Positions 1 through 5,080 of a stretch of DNA of 5,331 nt are shown in pieces. The DNA lies in the NCBI GenBank assembly GCA_031287245.1, contig JAITTD010000089.1, positions 1 to 5,331 of the forward strand, given 5' to 3'. The stretch's first letter is position 1. Every line of letters begins with the position of its first letter. The translations under genes were made by a program, and so were the position numbers. Under the pieces are notes generated by a model. That model saw only the letters and a program-made list of their open reading frames with translations, searched no databases and was not told the origin of the DNA. This DNA comes from Bacteroidales bacterium (lineage in GTDB: Bacteria; Bacteroidota; Bacteroidia; Bacteroidales; UBA4181).

Positions 1-153
1 ATTAAGTGTGGGACGGGACATATTTGTCAGGCGACAGATAAGGGATTTGCCACCTCTTCCTATTTGATGGGCTTCTGCTGCAAAAATCATCCGTCTTTGC
101 TTTTCATCCAAAATTGGAGATATTAATGCTAATTTTTCTTTGAGATTTTCCAT
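1..153 (-). CDS. ISAzo13-type transposase, N-terminal fragment (runs off left edge)
   Basis: Reading leftward from an ATG at 153, 51 codons stay open to the window edge. The peptide begins MENLKEKLALISPILDEKQ and continues with RRMIFAAEAHQIGRGGKS, then SLICRLTNMSRPTLN. The pattern LDE-x-RR-x-x-x-AAEA-x-x-x-GRGG followed by a helix-turn-helix-like 'SRPTL' is what I know from the N-terminus of ISAzo13-family (Rhodopirellula-type DDE) transposases. There it forms the DNA-binding region ahead of the catalytic domain. The catalytic DDE part lies outside the window, so activity cannot be judged. The ATG was chosen because homology-like sequence begins immediately, and two TAnnTTTG boxes lie just upstream. 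There is no Shine-Dalgarno sequence, as is usual in Bacteroidota. The family call is from memory of the motif pattern. That it is a transposase is more certain than the exact IS family. Confidence 0.72.
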   Translation of the reverse strand, partial: MENLKEKLALISPILDEKQRRMIFAAEAHQIGRGGKSLICRLTNMSRPTLN

Positions 154-157
154 GCCA

Positions 158-174
158 CAAAGATAGCAAATATA
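158..174 (-). promoter_or_regulatory. Bacteroidota-type -7 boxes of the transposase gene
   Basis: Read on the minus strand, two perfect TAnnTTTG boxes lie in tandem: TATATTTG (174-167) and TATCTTTG (165-158). The second ends only four bases before the ATG at 153, so a transcript from it would be almost leaderless. A TTTG that could serve as -33 lies about 16 bases upstream of the first box and 25 upstream of the second. Neither spacing is the ideal 19-21, so which box is used is uncertain. Confidence 0.5.
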
Positions 175-219
175 TTTTATATATCTATTACAAATGTAAA
201 ATTAATTTACGGACATTTC

Positions 220-303
220 CTAAGCAGTCGCAGTTTTGAACTAAGCAGTCGCAGTTCCGAACTAAGCAGTCGCAGTTCCGAACTAAGCAGTCGCAGTTCC
301 GAA
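220..303. repeat. Four-copy 21-bp tandem repeat
   Basis: Four units lie head to tail at 220-240, 241-261, 262-282 and 283-303. Each begins CTAAGCAGTCGCAG; the last three end TTCCGAA and the first ends TTTTGAA. Copies 2-4 are identical to each other. On the minus strand one frame reads as a heptad peptide, SELRLLS repeated, ending RLLRKCP before a stop. A TGA lies a few codons upstream in that frame and there is no start codon, so it is not a convincing gene. The array sits directly beside the 5' flank of the transposase gene and ends at GGACATTTC, close to where the IS boundary should be. Confidence 0.93.
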
Positions 304-325
304 CGGTGTCAAGTGTTGGTGTTGA

Positions 326-345
326 CAAGGGGATGAATCCCCTTG
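326..345. repeat. Perfect 20-bp inverted repeat
   Basis: CAAGGGGAT and ATCCCCTTG flank a central GA, so RNA could fold as an eight-pair stem with a TGAA loop. It lies in a GC-rich stretch bracketed by two copies of GAACGGTGT (301-309 and 355-363). It is not followed by a T-run on either strand, so it does not look like an intrinsic terminator. Function unknown; an IS remnant or a protein-binding site are both possible. Confidence 0.6.
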
Positions 346-396
346 CTGCGGGGGGAACGGTGTGGAGAGCGACATAACGGGTTCTATTGATATGAA

Positions 397-409
397 AGTC
401 CTACGGACT
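397..409. repeat. Small inverted repeat AGTCC-TAC-GGACT
   Basis: A five-base-pair inverted repeat with a three-base spacer lies immediately left of the 11-bp array; its last base is the first base of that array. It is too short to assign a role. It may mark the edge of the repeat tract. Confidence 0.35.
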
Positions 410-518
410 ACCGAATCACCATTGTATCACTACCGAATCACCACCGAATCACCACTGTATCACTACTGTATCACCACTGTATCACTACTGTATCACTACC
501 GAATCACTACTGTATCAC
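409..518. repeat. Ten-copy 11-bp tandem repeat upstream of the aldolase-SDR promoter
   Basis: Ten consecutive 11-base units fill exactly 110 bases without any gap. Two unit types alternate irregularly: YACCGAATCAC (units 1, 3, 4, 9) and YACTGTATCAC (units 5-8 and 10, with unit 2 a CAT variant). Positions 4 and 6 change together, and the first base is T or C. The unit is close to one helical turn, so all copies would present the same DNA face. The array stops nine bases before the -33 box of the next gene. It is not coding: 11 is not a multiple of three and no start-bearing frame explains it. Confidence 0.93.
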
Positions 519-527
519 CGATACAAT

Positions 528-558
528 TTTGTTGAATCGGGAAATGCTTGTATCTTTG
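528..558 (+). promoter_or_regulatory. Bacteroidota sigma-ABfr-type promoter of the aldolase-SDR gene
   Basis: A TTTG at 528-531 and a TATCTTTG at 551-558 are separated by exactly 19 bases. This matches the primary-sigma promoter consensus of Bacteroides (TTTG, 19-21 bases, TAnnTTTG). Transcription should start near 563-567, giving an A-rich leader of about 40 bases without a Shine-Dalgarno sequence. An imperfect inverted repeat (CCGAT at 518-522 and ATCGG at 536-540) spans the -33 box and could be an operator. Confidence 0.8.
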
Positions 559-603
559 TTGCAGTAAATAAAATTTAAAACGAACATAAAAGTGAAAGAC
601 AAG

Positions 604-2580
604 ATGAAAGAAATGAACGAATTGGTAGAAATATCCCGATTTTATGGCATCAACAGTGATTATGTCATTGCAGGCGGGGGAAATACTTCGTTTAAAACAG
701 AAGATTTGCTGTGGGTGAAAGCCAGCGGCACCACCCTTGGCAGCATTAGCGAAGCCGGATTTGCAGTACTCGACCGCAAAAAATTGAAAAGTATTGCCGA
801 AAAAACATACAGCGAAAATTCCGACCAACGCGAACAGGAAGTAAAAACCGACCTTTTCAGGGCAAGCATAGAGCCGGAAAAACTGTTGCGCCCGTCGGTA
901 GAAACGTCCATGCACGACATCATCCGCTATCGCTTCGTGGTACACACCCATCCTACTCTCGTCAATGCGCTGCTTTGCTCGCAACAGGCAGAAAACAAAG
1001 CGAAGGAACTGTTTGGAAATGAGGCGCTTTTCATCCCTTATACCGACCCCGGATACGTACTGTTCAAGAAAGTGGAAAGCGAACTGGAAAAATTCAGGGC
1101 AACGCATCACAGCGAGCCACACATTATATTGTTGCAAAATCACGGCATTTTTGTTTCCGCCGACACATGCGATGAAATCAAGCAGATTTACAGCAAGACC
1201 ATTGCAAAAATCGATGCCTGCATTCGTGAAAAACAGCCGATTGAAGCCTTGCCGATAGACGACAAAGCCGCCGACATTTTGCCCGCCATCCGTATGTTGC
1301 TGTCAGCCGACCATGGCAGTGTAAAAATTGCTACCATCCGCAATAATACGTTGATAGCGGATTTCAACAAGGATGCAGCATCCTTTGCCAAATCATCCGC
1401 GCCTTTCACGCCTGATATCATCGTATATTGCAAGGCGCGTCCCATTTACATAGAGAACACACAGACCGCAGAGGATGCCATTGAGGAATTTCGCCGGAAA
1501 CTGGAACAATATCGCAAAGATTACGGCTATGACGCAAAAATTGTATTGCTGAAAGGGCTTGGTCTGGTGGCTGTGGAAGACAATGCCCATTCTGCCGCCG
1601 TCGCACTGGACGTTTTCGAGGATTTACTGAAAATAAGCCGGTATTCCAACGCTTTCGGTGGTCCGAAATTTCTAAACGACAGAGAAATAGCCTTTATCGA
1701 CAATTGGGAAGTGGAAAACTATCGCCGTGCCGTGTCCAAAGGCAAGGGAGGCGGAAGCGCAGTTGAAAATAAAATCGTGGCAATCACCGGCGGTGCCCAA
1801 GGTTTTGGCGGAGGCATAGCAGAAAATATGATGGCACAAAACGCTAATGTGGTCATAGCAGACCTCAACGAAACGGTTGGTTTGCAGATGGTAGAAAAAC
1901 TCAACGCTTCGGCAAAGAAAAACCGTGCAGTCTTCATCAAAACGGATGTTTCAAAAGCCGAATCGGTGCAAAACCTGATAACAGAAACAGTCAAACAGTT
2001 TGGCGGTCTGGATGTGTTCATCAGCAACGCAGGCATCCTTCGGGCAGGCGATTTGGACGAGATGACGCCCGAAACATTTGAACTGATGACCCGGGTGAAC
2101 TACACCGGCTATTTTCTCTGTGCCAAATATGCCTCGTCGGTGCTGAAACTGCAAGCCAAATACAGAAAAAACTATTTTACAGACATCATCCAAATCAATT
2201 CCAAATCGGGATTGAAAGGCAGCAATAAAAATTTCGCCTATGCGGGAGGTAAATTCGGCGGTGTGGGGCTTACCCAGTCGTTCGCATTGGAATTGATGCC
2301 TTTCTGTATCAAGGTGAACGCGGTGTGCCCGGGCAATTTTTTCGATGGTCCGCTGTGGAACGACCCCGACAAAGGCTTGTTTGTGCAGTATCTGCAGGCA
2401 AACAAAGTGCCGGGAGCCAAAAATGTAGCAGAAGTAAAGCAATTTTACGAAGCGCAGGTGCCGGCAAAACGCGGATGCACCGTACCGGACGTGATGAAAG
2501 CCATTCTTTATATCATCGGGCAGGAATATGAAACAGGACAAGCCATTCCGGTAACGGGAGGGCAGAATATGCTCAATTAA
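604..2580 (+). CDS. Bifunctional class II aldolase / SrlD-like short-chain dehydrogenase
   Basis: This is a cytoplasmic two-enzyme fusion of 658 residues, counted from the ATG at 604. A GTG at 592 in the same frame would add four residues; ATG is preferred because neither start has an RBS. Residues about 1-205 are a class II (zinc) aldolase/adducin domain. It shows AGGGNTSFK for phosphate binding, the catalytic acid in VETSMH (E100), zinc ligands in HTHP (H114, H116) and the third histidine in QNHG (H180). A linker domain follows to about 385. Residues about 388-658 are an SDR domain with TGGAQGFGGG (NAD(P) binding, 395-404), NAG (475-477), and S533, Y546 and K550 (YAGGK). The stretch around INSKSG, KFGGVGLTQS and the C-terminal TGQAIPVTGGQ closely resembles sorbitol-6-phosphate 2-dehydrogenase. 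The likely role is cleavage of a sugar phosphate to DHAP plus an aldehyde that the SDR half then oxidises or reduces. Rhamnulose-1-phosphate is the best known substrate for such fusions, but no rha or fuc genes are nearby, so the substrate is unassigned. All catalytic residues are present. Confidence 0.9.
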   Translation: MKEMNELVEISRFYGINSDYVIAGGGNTSFKTEDLLWVKASGTTLGSISEAGFAVLDRKKLKSIAEKTYSENSDQREQEVKTDLFRASIEPEKLLRPSVETSMHDIIRYRFVVHTHPTLVNALLCSQQAENKAKELFGNEALFIPYTDPGYVLFKKVESELEKFRATHHSEPHIILLQNHGIFVSADTCDEIKQIYSKTIAKIDACIREKQPIEALPIDDKAADILPAIRMLLSADHGSVKIATIRNNTLIADFNKDAASFAKSSAPFTPDIIVYCKARPIYIENTQTAEDAIEEFRRKLEQYRKDYGYDAKIVLLKGLGLVAVEDNAHSAAVALDVFEDLLKISRYSNAFGGPKFLNDREIAFIDNWEVENYRRAVSKGKGGGSAVENKIVAITGGAQGFGGGIAENMMAQNANVVIADLNETVGLQMVEKLNASAKKNRAVFIKTDVSKAESVQNLITETVKQFGGLDVFISNAGILRAGDLDEMTPETFELMTRVNYTGYFLCAKYASSVLKLQAKYRKNYFTDIIQINSKSGLKGSNKNFAYAGGKFGGVGLTQSFALELMPFCIKVNAVCPGNFFDGPLWNDPDKGLFVQYLQANKVPGAKNVAEVKQFYEAQVPAKRGCTVPDVMKAILYIIGQEYETGQAIPVTGGQNMLN

Positions 2581-2604
2581 GCCCCCAATACCGCAAGAGG
2601 CGGC

Positions 2605-4083
2605 TCATTGATTTTGATGTTGCGGGCGCAATAAGTCATTCATCGTTTTTACCGGATTGAAGGTTTCGATGGGCACTTCCACGAAGACGGTGTTCCAGAA
2701 CGCCATAGCGCCATTCCACAGTCCGGGCAGTTCCTGCGCTTTCAGTTCAACGCCGTCTTTCGACTTTCGGGAAATGAAGCCGGTGTCGGAATCGCGGTAC
2801 TGCAACAAATCAAAGGCTTTTCCGTCCACATCCTTGACAGCGCAGACCAAATCAACGGGATTGAAGTGTGACGCCCCTGCTGCTATTGCCTTTTGCTGCG
2901 GATTGTTCCTGTCAATCTGCGACGATTCGGCAATTTGAAGTGACACCGATCCATCGGAATTTTTCACCCAGAAGGGACTGCCCCCCGGTTCGCCTTCGTT
3001 CTTCACCATACCGCACACCCGAATGGGGCGATTGAGCGTTTTTAAGAGATATGCGCTTTGCTGCCCGGTCGATCGGCTGTCAAAGCCCGTCGGTAGTTGA
3101 AAAGACATTTCCTTTTGCAGAAACAGTTTGATTTCATTGATGACAGAGGCATCGCCTGCTCTTAACCGGCGAATATAACGGTAAATGGCATCCTGCATCC
3201 GGATGAGTAACACGGCAAGCGCTTTTTTGTATTGGATGGTGACGGGTTTCAGACAGTCGGGCACTACATTGTCGATGGTCTTGATATATATAATGTCCGC
3301 CTCCTGTTCGTTGAGGTTTTCGAGCAATGCGCCGTGTCCTCCGGGGCGGAACAAGAGGCTGCCATCGCTGTTACGCATCGGGCGGTTGTCGCAGTCAACA
3401 GCAAGGGTGTCTGTGAACGGCTTCTGCTGCGAAAAGCCGATATGACAGGTGACACCGTACAAATCGGCATATTTTCGCAGTTTTTCGTTGACCAGCGCCT
3501 CAAAACCTGCCTGATGTTCGGCAGAAACCGTAAAGTGCAGATGAACAGTTTTGTCGGCATTGCAGGCGTAAGCCGCCCCTTCTGCCAGATGTTCCTCCAA
3601 GGCGGTGCGTGCGCCGTCGGCGTAGGAATGAAACAGCAACATTCCCTTGGGCAGATTGCCGTAATTCAATCCGCCCGGCATCAGAATGGCTTCCGCAACG
3701 GCTTTGCGCGAGGCAGTATCGCTCACAAAGGGCTTCAACGCATTGTAAAACGCAAAACAGCTCAACCGGTCGAATATTTCTTTGATGGTTGCAGTTTCTG
3801 CAGCGCCGGATACAAATTCGTACAAATCCTTGAACATTCGCGTGGCAGCGCCCGATGCAGGAACAAACTTTAACATTTTCCTGCTGCCTGCCGTTTCACT
3901 AAATGCCTGTTCCAAGGCGTCAACGGTGTCAGCGGACAACTGCCTGATGCCGTCGCCGGCAGTCGCTGCCCTGTCGGCTTGCAAAAACGGGAACCCTGTT
4001 TGAAAATAATTGATTTGCTGTTCGATTGCTTCAAGGCTGATTCCTTTGGCGTTCAACTGATGGATGTCTTTGGATGAAAACAT
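2605..4083 (-). CDS. DUF4301 family protein, nucleotidyltransferase-like
   Basis: The protein has 492 residues from the ATG at 4083, which gives the N-terminus MFSSKDIHQLNAKGIS. The frame is open 38 codons further, to 4197. That extension would cover the promoter region and looks unlike a protein of this family. I recognise it as DUF4301, a conserved Bacteroidota family of about 500 residues with no established function. It has no signal peptide or membrane segment, so it is presumably cytoplasmic. Notable motifs are VPASGAATRMFKD (74-86), LPKGMLLFHSY (144-154), GFSQQKPFTDT (216-226), FRPGGHGALLENLN (245-258), IKTIDNVVPD (267-276), GEPGGSPFWV (364-373), SHFNPVDLVC (405-414) and FWNTVFVEVP (462-471). 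In order and spacing several resemble the GxGTR, PGGHG and (V/I)DN signatures of UDP-sugar pyrophosphorylases. A sugar-nucleotidyltransferase activity is therefore plausible, but it is inference. It is intact, convergent with the aldolase-SDR gene (24 bp apart) and divergent from the toxin-antitoxin-like unit. Confidence 0.88.
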   Translation of the reverse strand: MFSSKDIHQLNAKGISLEAIEQQINYFQTGFPFLQADRAATAGDGIRQLSADTVDALEQAFSETAGSRKMLKFVPASGAATRMFKDLYEFVSGAAETATIKEIFDRLSCFAFYNALKPFVSDTASRKAVAEAILMPGGLNYGNLPKGMLLFHSYADGARTALEEHLAEGAAYACNADKTVHLHFTVSAEHQAGFEALVNEKLRKYADLYGVTCHIGFSQQKPFTDTLAVDCDNRPMRNSDGSLLFRPGGHGALLENLNEQEADIIYIKTIDNVVPDCLKPVTIQYKKALAVLLIRMQDAIYRYIRRLRAGDASVINEIKLFLQKEMSFQLPTGFDSRSTGQQSAYLLKTLNRPIRVCGMVKNEGEPGGSPFWVKNSDGSVSLQIAESSQIDRNNPQQKAIAAGASHFNPVDLVCAVKDVDGKAFDLLQYRDSDTGFISRKSKDGVELKAQELPGLWNGAMAFWNTVFVEVPIETFNPVKTMNDLLRPQHQNQ

Positions 4084-4106
4084 ATTTTTTGATTCGTTTT
4101 TATGTG

Positions 4107-4137
4107 CAAAAATATTTATTTTTTCTTGAATATTAAA
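4107..4137 (-). promoter_or_regulatory. Promoter of the DUF4301 gene
   Basis: On the minus strand a perfect -7 box TATTTTTG (4114-4107) lies 23 bases before the ATG at 4083. A weak -33 match TTTA (4137-4134) sits 19 bases further upstream. The transcript would start around 4100 with a leader of roughly 15-20 bases. This supports the start at 4083 over the longer reading from 4197. Confidence 0.6.
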
Positions 4138-4154
4138 AACAACGTGTAACTTTA
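4125..4154 (+). promoter_or_regulatory. Probable promoter of the antitoxin-toxin unit
   Basis: TAACTTTA (4147-4154) matches TAnnTTTG except for the last base. CTTG (4125-4128), 18 bases upstream, resembles the -33 TTTG. It partly overlaps the upstream half of the divergent DUF4301 promoter, so the two may interfere. The match is weaker than that of the aldolase-SDR promoter. Confidence 0.4.
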
Positions 4155-4187
4155 CAGCGAAAAATAATATAGACAGTGAGTACAGAT

Positions 4188-4361
4188 ATGAATTCATACC
4201 GCTTTATCAGCGATACAGAGCCGACAGACCAGCAACTTTTCACGATTATGAAAGAGGTTGAGGAGGATGTGCGCCGTAAAAGCAAAGAAAATTCGCGAAA
4301 AATACGGGAAAACATTCGTCGGGAGTACGAAAATATTCAAACTATGTTTCAAACGTTATAA
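4188..4361 (+). CDS. Small charged protein, putative antitoxin partner of the zeta-type kinase
   Basis: This 57-residue protein starts at the ATG at 4188; a GTG at 4176 would add MSTD. It begins MNSYRFISDTEPTDQQL, followed by a long, highly charged helix rich in K, R and E (residues about 20-50) that looks like a single amphipathic helix or coiled coil. It has no membrane segment. It ends five bases before the start of the zeta-like kinase gene, so the two are almost certainly cotranscribed. From memory, small proteins with a similar 'YRF.S..EPTD.QL' start sit directly upstream of zeta/AAA kinases in other Bacteroidales. That arrangement, small gene first, is typical of toxin-antitoxin pairs. 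The antitoxin role is inferred from position and size; no family signature proves it. The gene appears intact although its partner is broken. Confidence 0.65.
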   Translation: MNSYRFISDTEPTDQQLFTIMKEVEEDVRRKSKENSRKIRENIRREYENIQTMFQTL

Positions 4362-4366
4362 CAAAA

Positions 4367-4892
4367 ATGGGAAAGCCAAAGTTGTTGATAATTGCCGGTC
4401 CCAATGGTTCAGGAAAGACTTCCGTTACCGGAAAAATTCTGAAACACGAATGGGTTGAGGGTTGTGAATACATTAATCCTGATTTTATTGCACGCGACAA
4501 ATTTGGCGATTGGAACTCAAAAGAAACAGTAATGTTTGGAAGAAGGTAAAAATCTGATTTTTGAAACCGTATTATCTGCTCCTGACAAAGTAGAATTTAT
4601 CCAAAGAGCCAAGCAAAAAGGTTATTTCACTCGTTTGTTTTTTATTGGAACAGACAATCCGCAAATTAATGCATCACGAGTTACCCAACGAGTTTTAGGG
4701 TGGAACTGTGCCTATCTTGCACCACTTGTTGATAGATTGTATATTTACGATAATCCGGTTGACAATGTTTTTGCGGAACTGCTGTTTAGAGCAAGTGAAG
4801 GACAACTAACCAAACAATACACCCAAATTCACGATTGGGCAAATATCATTTTTGAAAAGATCAATCAATTTGTGTTCAAATCCCGATATTGA
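4367..4892 (+). pseudogene. Zeta-toxin-like AAA kinase, broken by two deletions
   Basis: The first part (4367-4549) reads MGKPKLLIIAGPNGSGKTS, with a perfect Walker A (GPNGSGKTS), then YINPDFIARDKFGDWNS and a premature TAA at 4547. The rest resumes in another frame from about 4536: LEEGKNLIFETVLSAPDKVEF, then KGYFTRLFFIGTDNP, ending at TGA 4890. The family normally has about 13-16 residues between 'ETVM' and 'EGK' that are missing here, so a deletion not divisible by three lies near 4530-4540. A second, in-frame gap lies at about 4696-4703: RVTQRV joins directly to GWNCAYLAPLVDRLYIYDN, without the usual GGHDVP...RY..S stretch of about 20 residues that helps bind the nucleotide. Intact zeta toxins are kinases; the best studied phosphorylate UDP-N-acetylglucosamine. 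This copy should be inactive. The missing parts are judged from remembered homologs. The region is visibly more AT-rich than the aldolase and DUF4301 genes, which fits acquired DNA. Confidence 0.8.
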
Positions 4893-4898
4893 ATCATT

Positions 4899-4922
4899 AA
4901 AAACACCCCGCACGAAACGGGG
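4899..4922 (-). terminator. Intrinsic terminator for leftward transcription
   Basis: Read on the minus strand, CCCCG (4922-4918), a seven-base loop and CGGGG (4910-4906) form a GC stem. It is followed two bases later by five T's (4903-4899). This orientation fits the end of the leftward nuclease transcript, about 150 bases past its stop. On the plus strand the stem is not followed by a T-run, so it would serve the zeta-like gene poorly. Confidence 0.6.
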
Positions 4923-5080
4923 ATAGAATTATCCCAATTCTCTACAGCGCCGGTAACATCCCACGCTGTAGCACGATTCCACTGGTCGAACTTGCCGCAG
5001 GCTTCGGGCGTGGCGGAAAAGGTGTCGGGGGCATCAACGTTGCGCGTTGCCCATTTTACGCCATTAATTATTACACCCCC
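4920..5080 (-). pseudogene. Relic of a Fib_succ_major (fibrobacter paralogous) domain gene
   Basis: On the minus strand a frame without its own start reads GGVIINGVKWATRNVDAPDT, then FSATPEACGKFDQWNRATAW and DVTGAVENWDNSIP. After that it runs through the terminator hairpin to a stop at 4865 with no further family likeness. INGVKWATRNVDAP and the following F-x-QWNR are hallmarks of the 'Fibrobacter succinogenes major paralogous domain', found in secreted or surface lipoproteins of Bacteroidota. The N-terminal part (signal peptide, lipobox) and the C-terminal half are absent, so this is a fragment of roughly 54 codons. Its first codons overlap the stop codon of the upstream nuclease in another frame. 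The likely origin is a deletion or insertion that joined the nuclease to the middle of this gene. Family recognition is from motif memory. Confidence 0.68.
4942..4971. repeat. Inverted repeat within the Fib_succ_major relic
   Basis: CTACAGCG (4942-4949) and CGCTGTAG (4964-4971) are perfect eight-base arms around a 14-base spacer. They fall inside the relic's former coding sequence and may be chance. No T-run follows. Confidence 0.4.

Noticed and set aside
220..303. Small heptad-repeat protein (SELRLLS) on the minus strand
   Set aside because: There is no start codon in frame; a TGA lies just upstream. The reading is a by-product of a 21-base unit.
409..518. Possible CRISPR array
   Set aside because: The units are 11 bases and directly contiguous, with no spacers and no cas genes nearby.
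496..1143. Long open frame (215 codons) on the minus strand opposite the aldolase domain
   Set aside because: It is a shadow of the aldolase-SDR gene: F/Y/C-rich composition, no recognisable family, no promoter at its start, and it lies opposite conserved catalytic motifs.
1951..2541. Open frame of 196 codons on the minus strand opposite the SDR domain
   Set aside because: Antisense shadow of the SDR coding sequence. Its cysteine-, histidine- and phenylalanine-rich composition resembles no protein family I know.
2581..2604. Terminator between the convergent aldolase-SDR and DUF4301 genes
   Set aside because: Only a four-pair stem (CCGC at 2591-2594, GCGG at 2600-2603) with no clear T-run on either side. 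Too weak to call.
3232..3873. Open frame of 213 codons on the plus strand opposite DUF4301
   Set aside because: Antisense to a recognised, intact family with all motifs in the minus frame. It has no promoter or start context of its own.
4084..4197. N-terminal extension of DUF4301 by 38 residues from an ATG at 4197
   Set aside because: It would translate through a good -7 box (4114-4107) and overlap the start of the divergent small gene. The extension is unlike the family N-terminus, which begins at MFSSKD.
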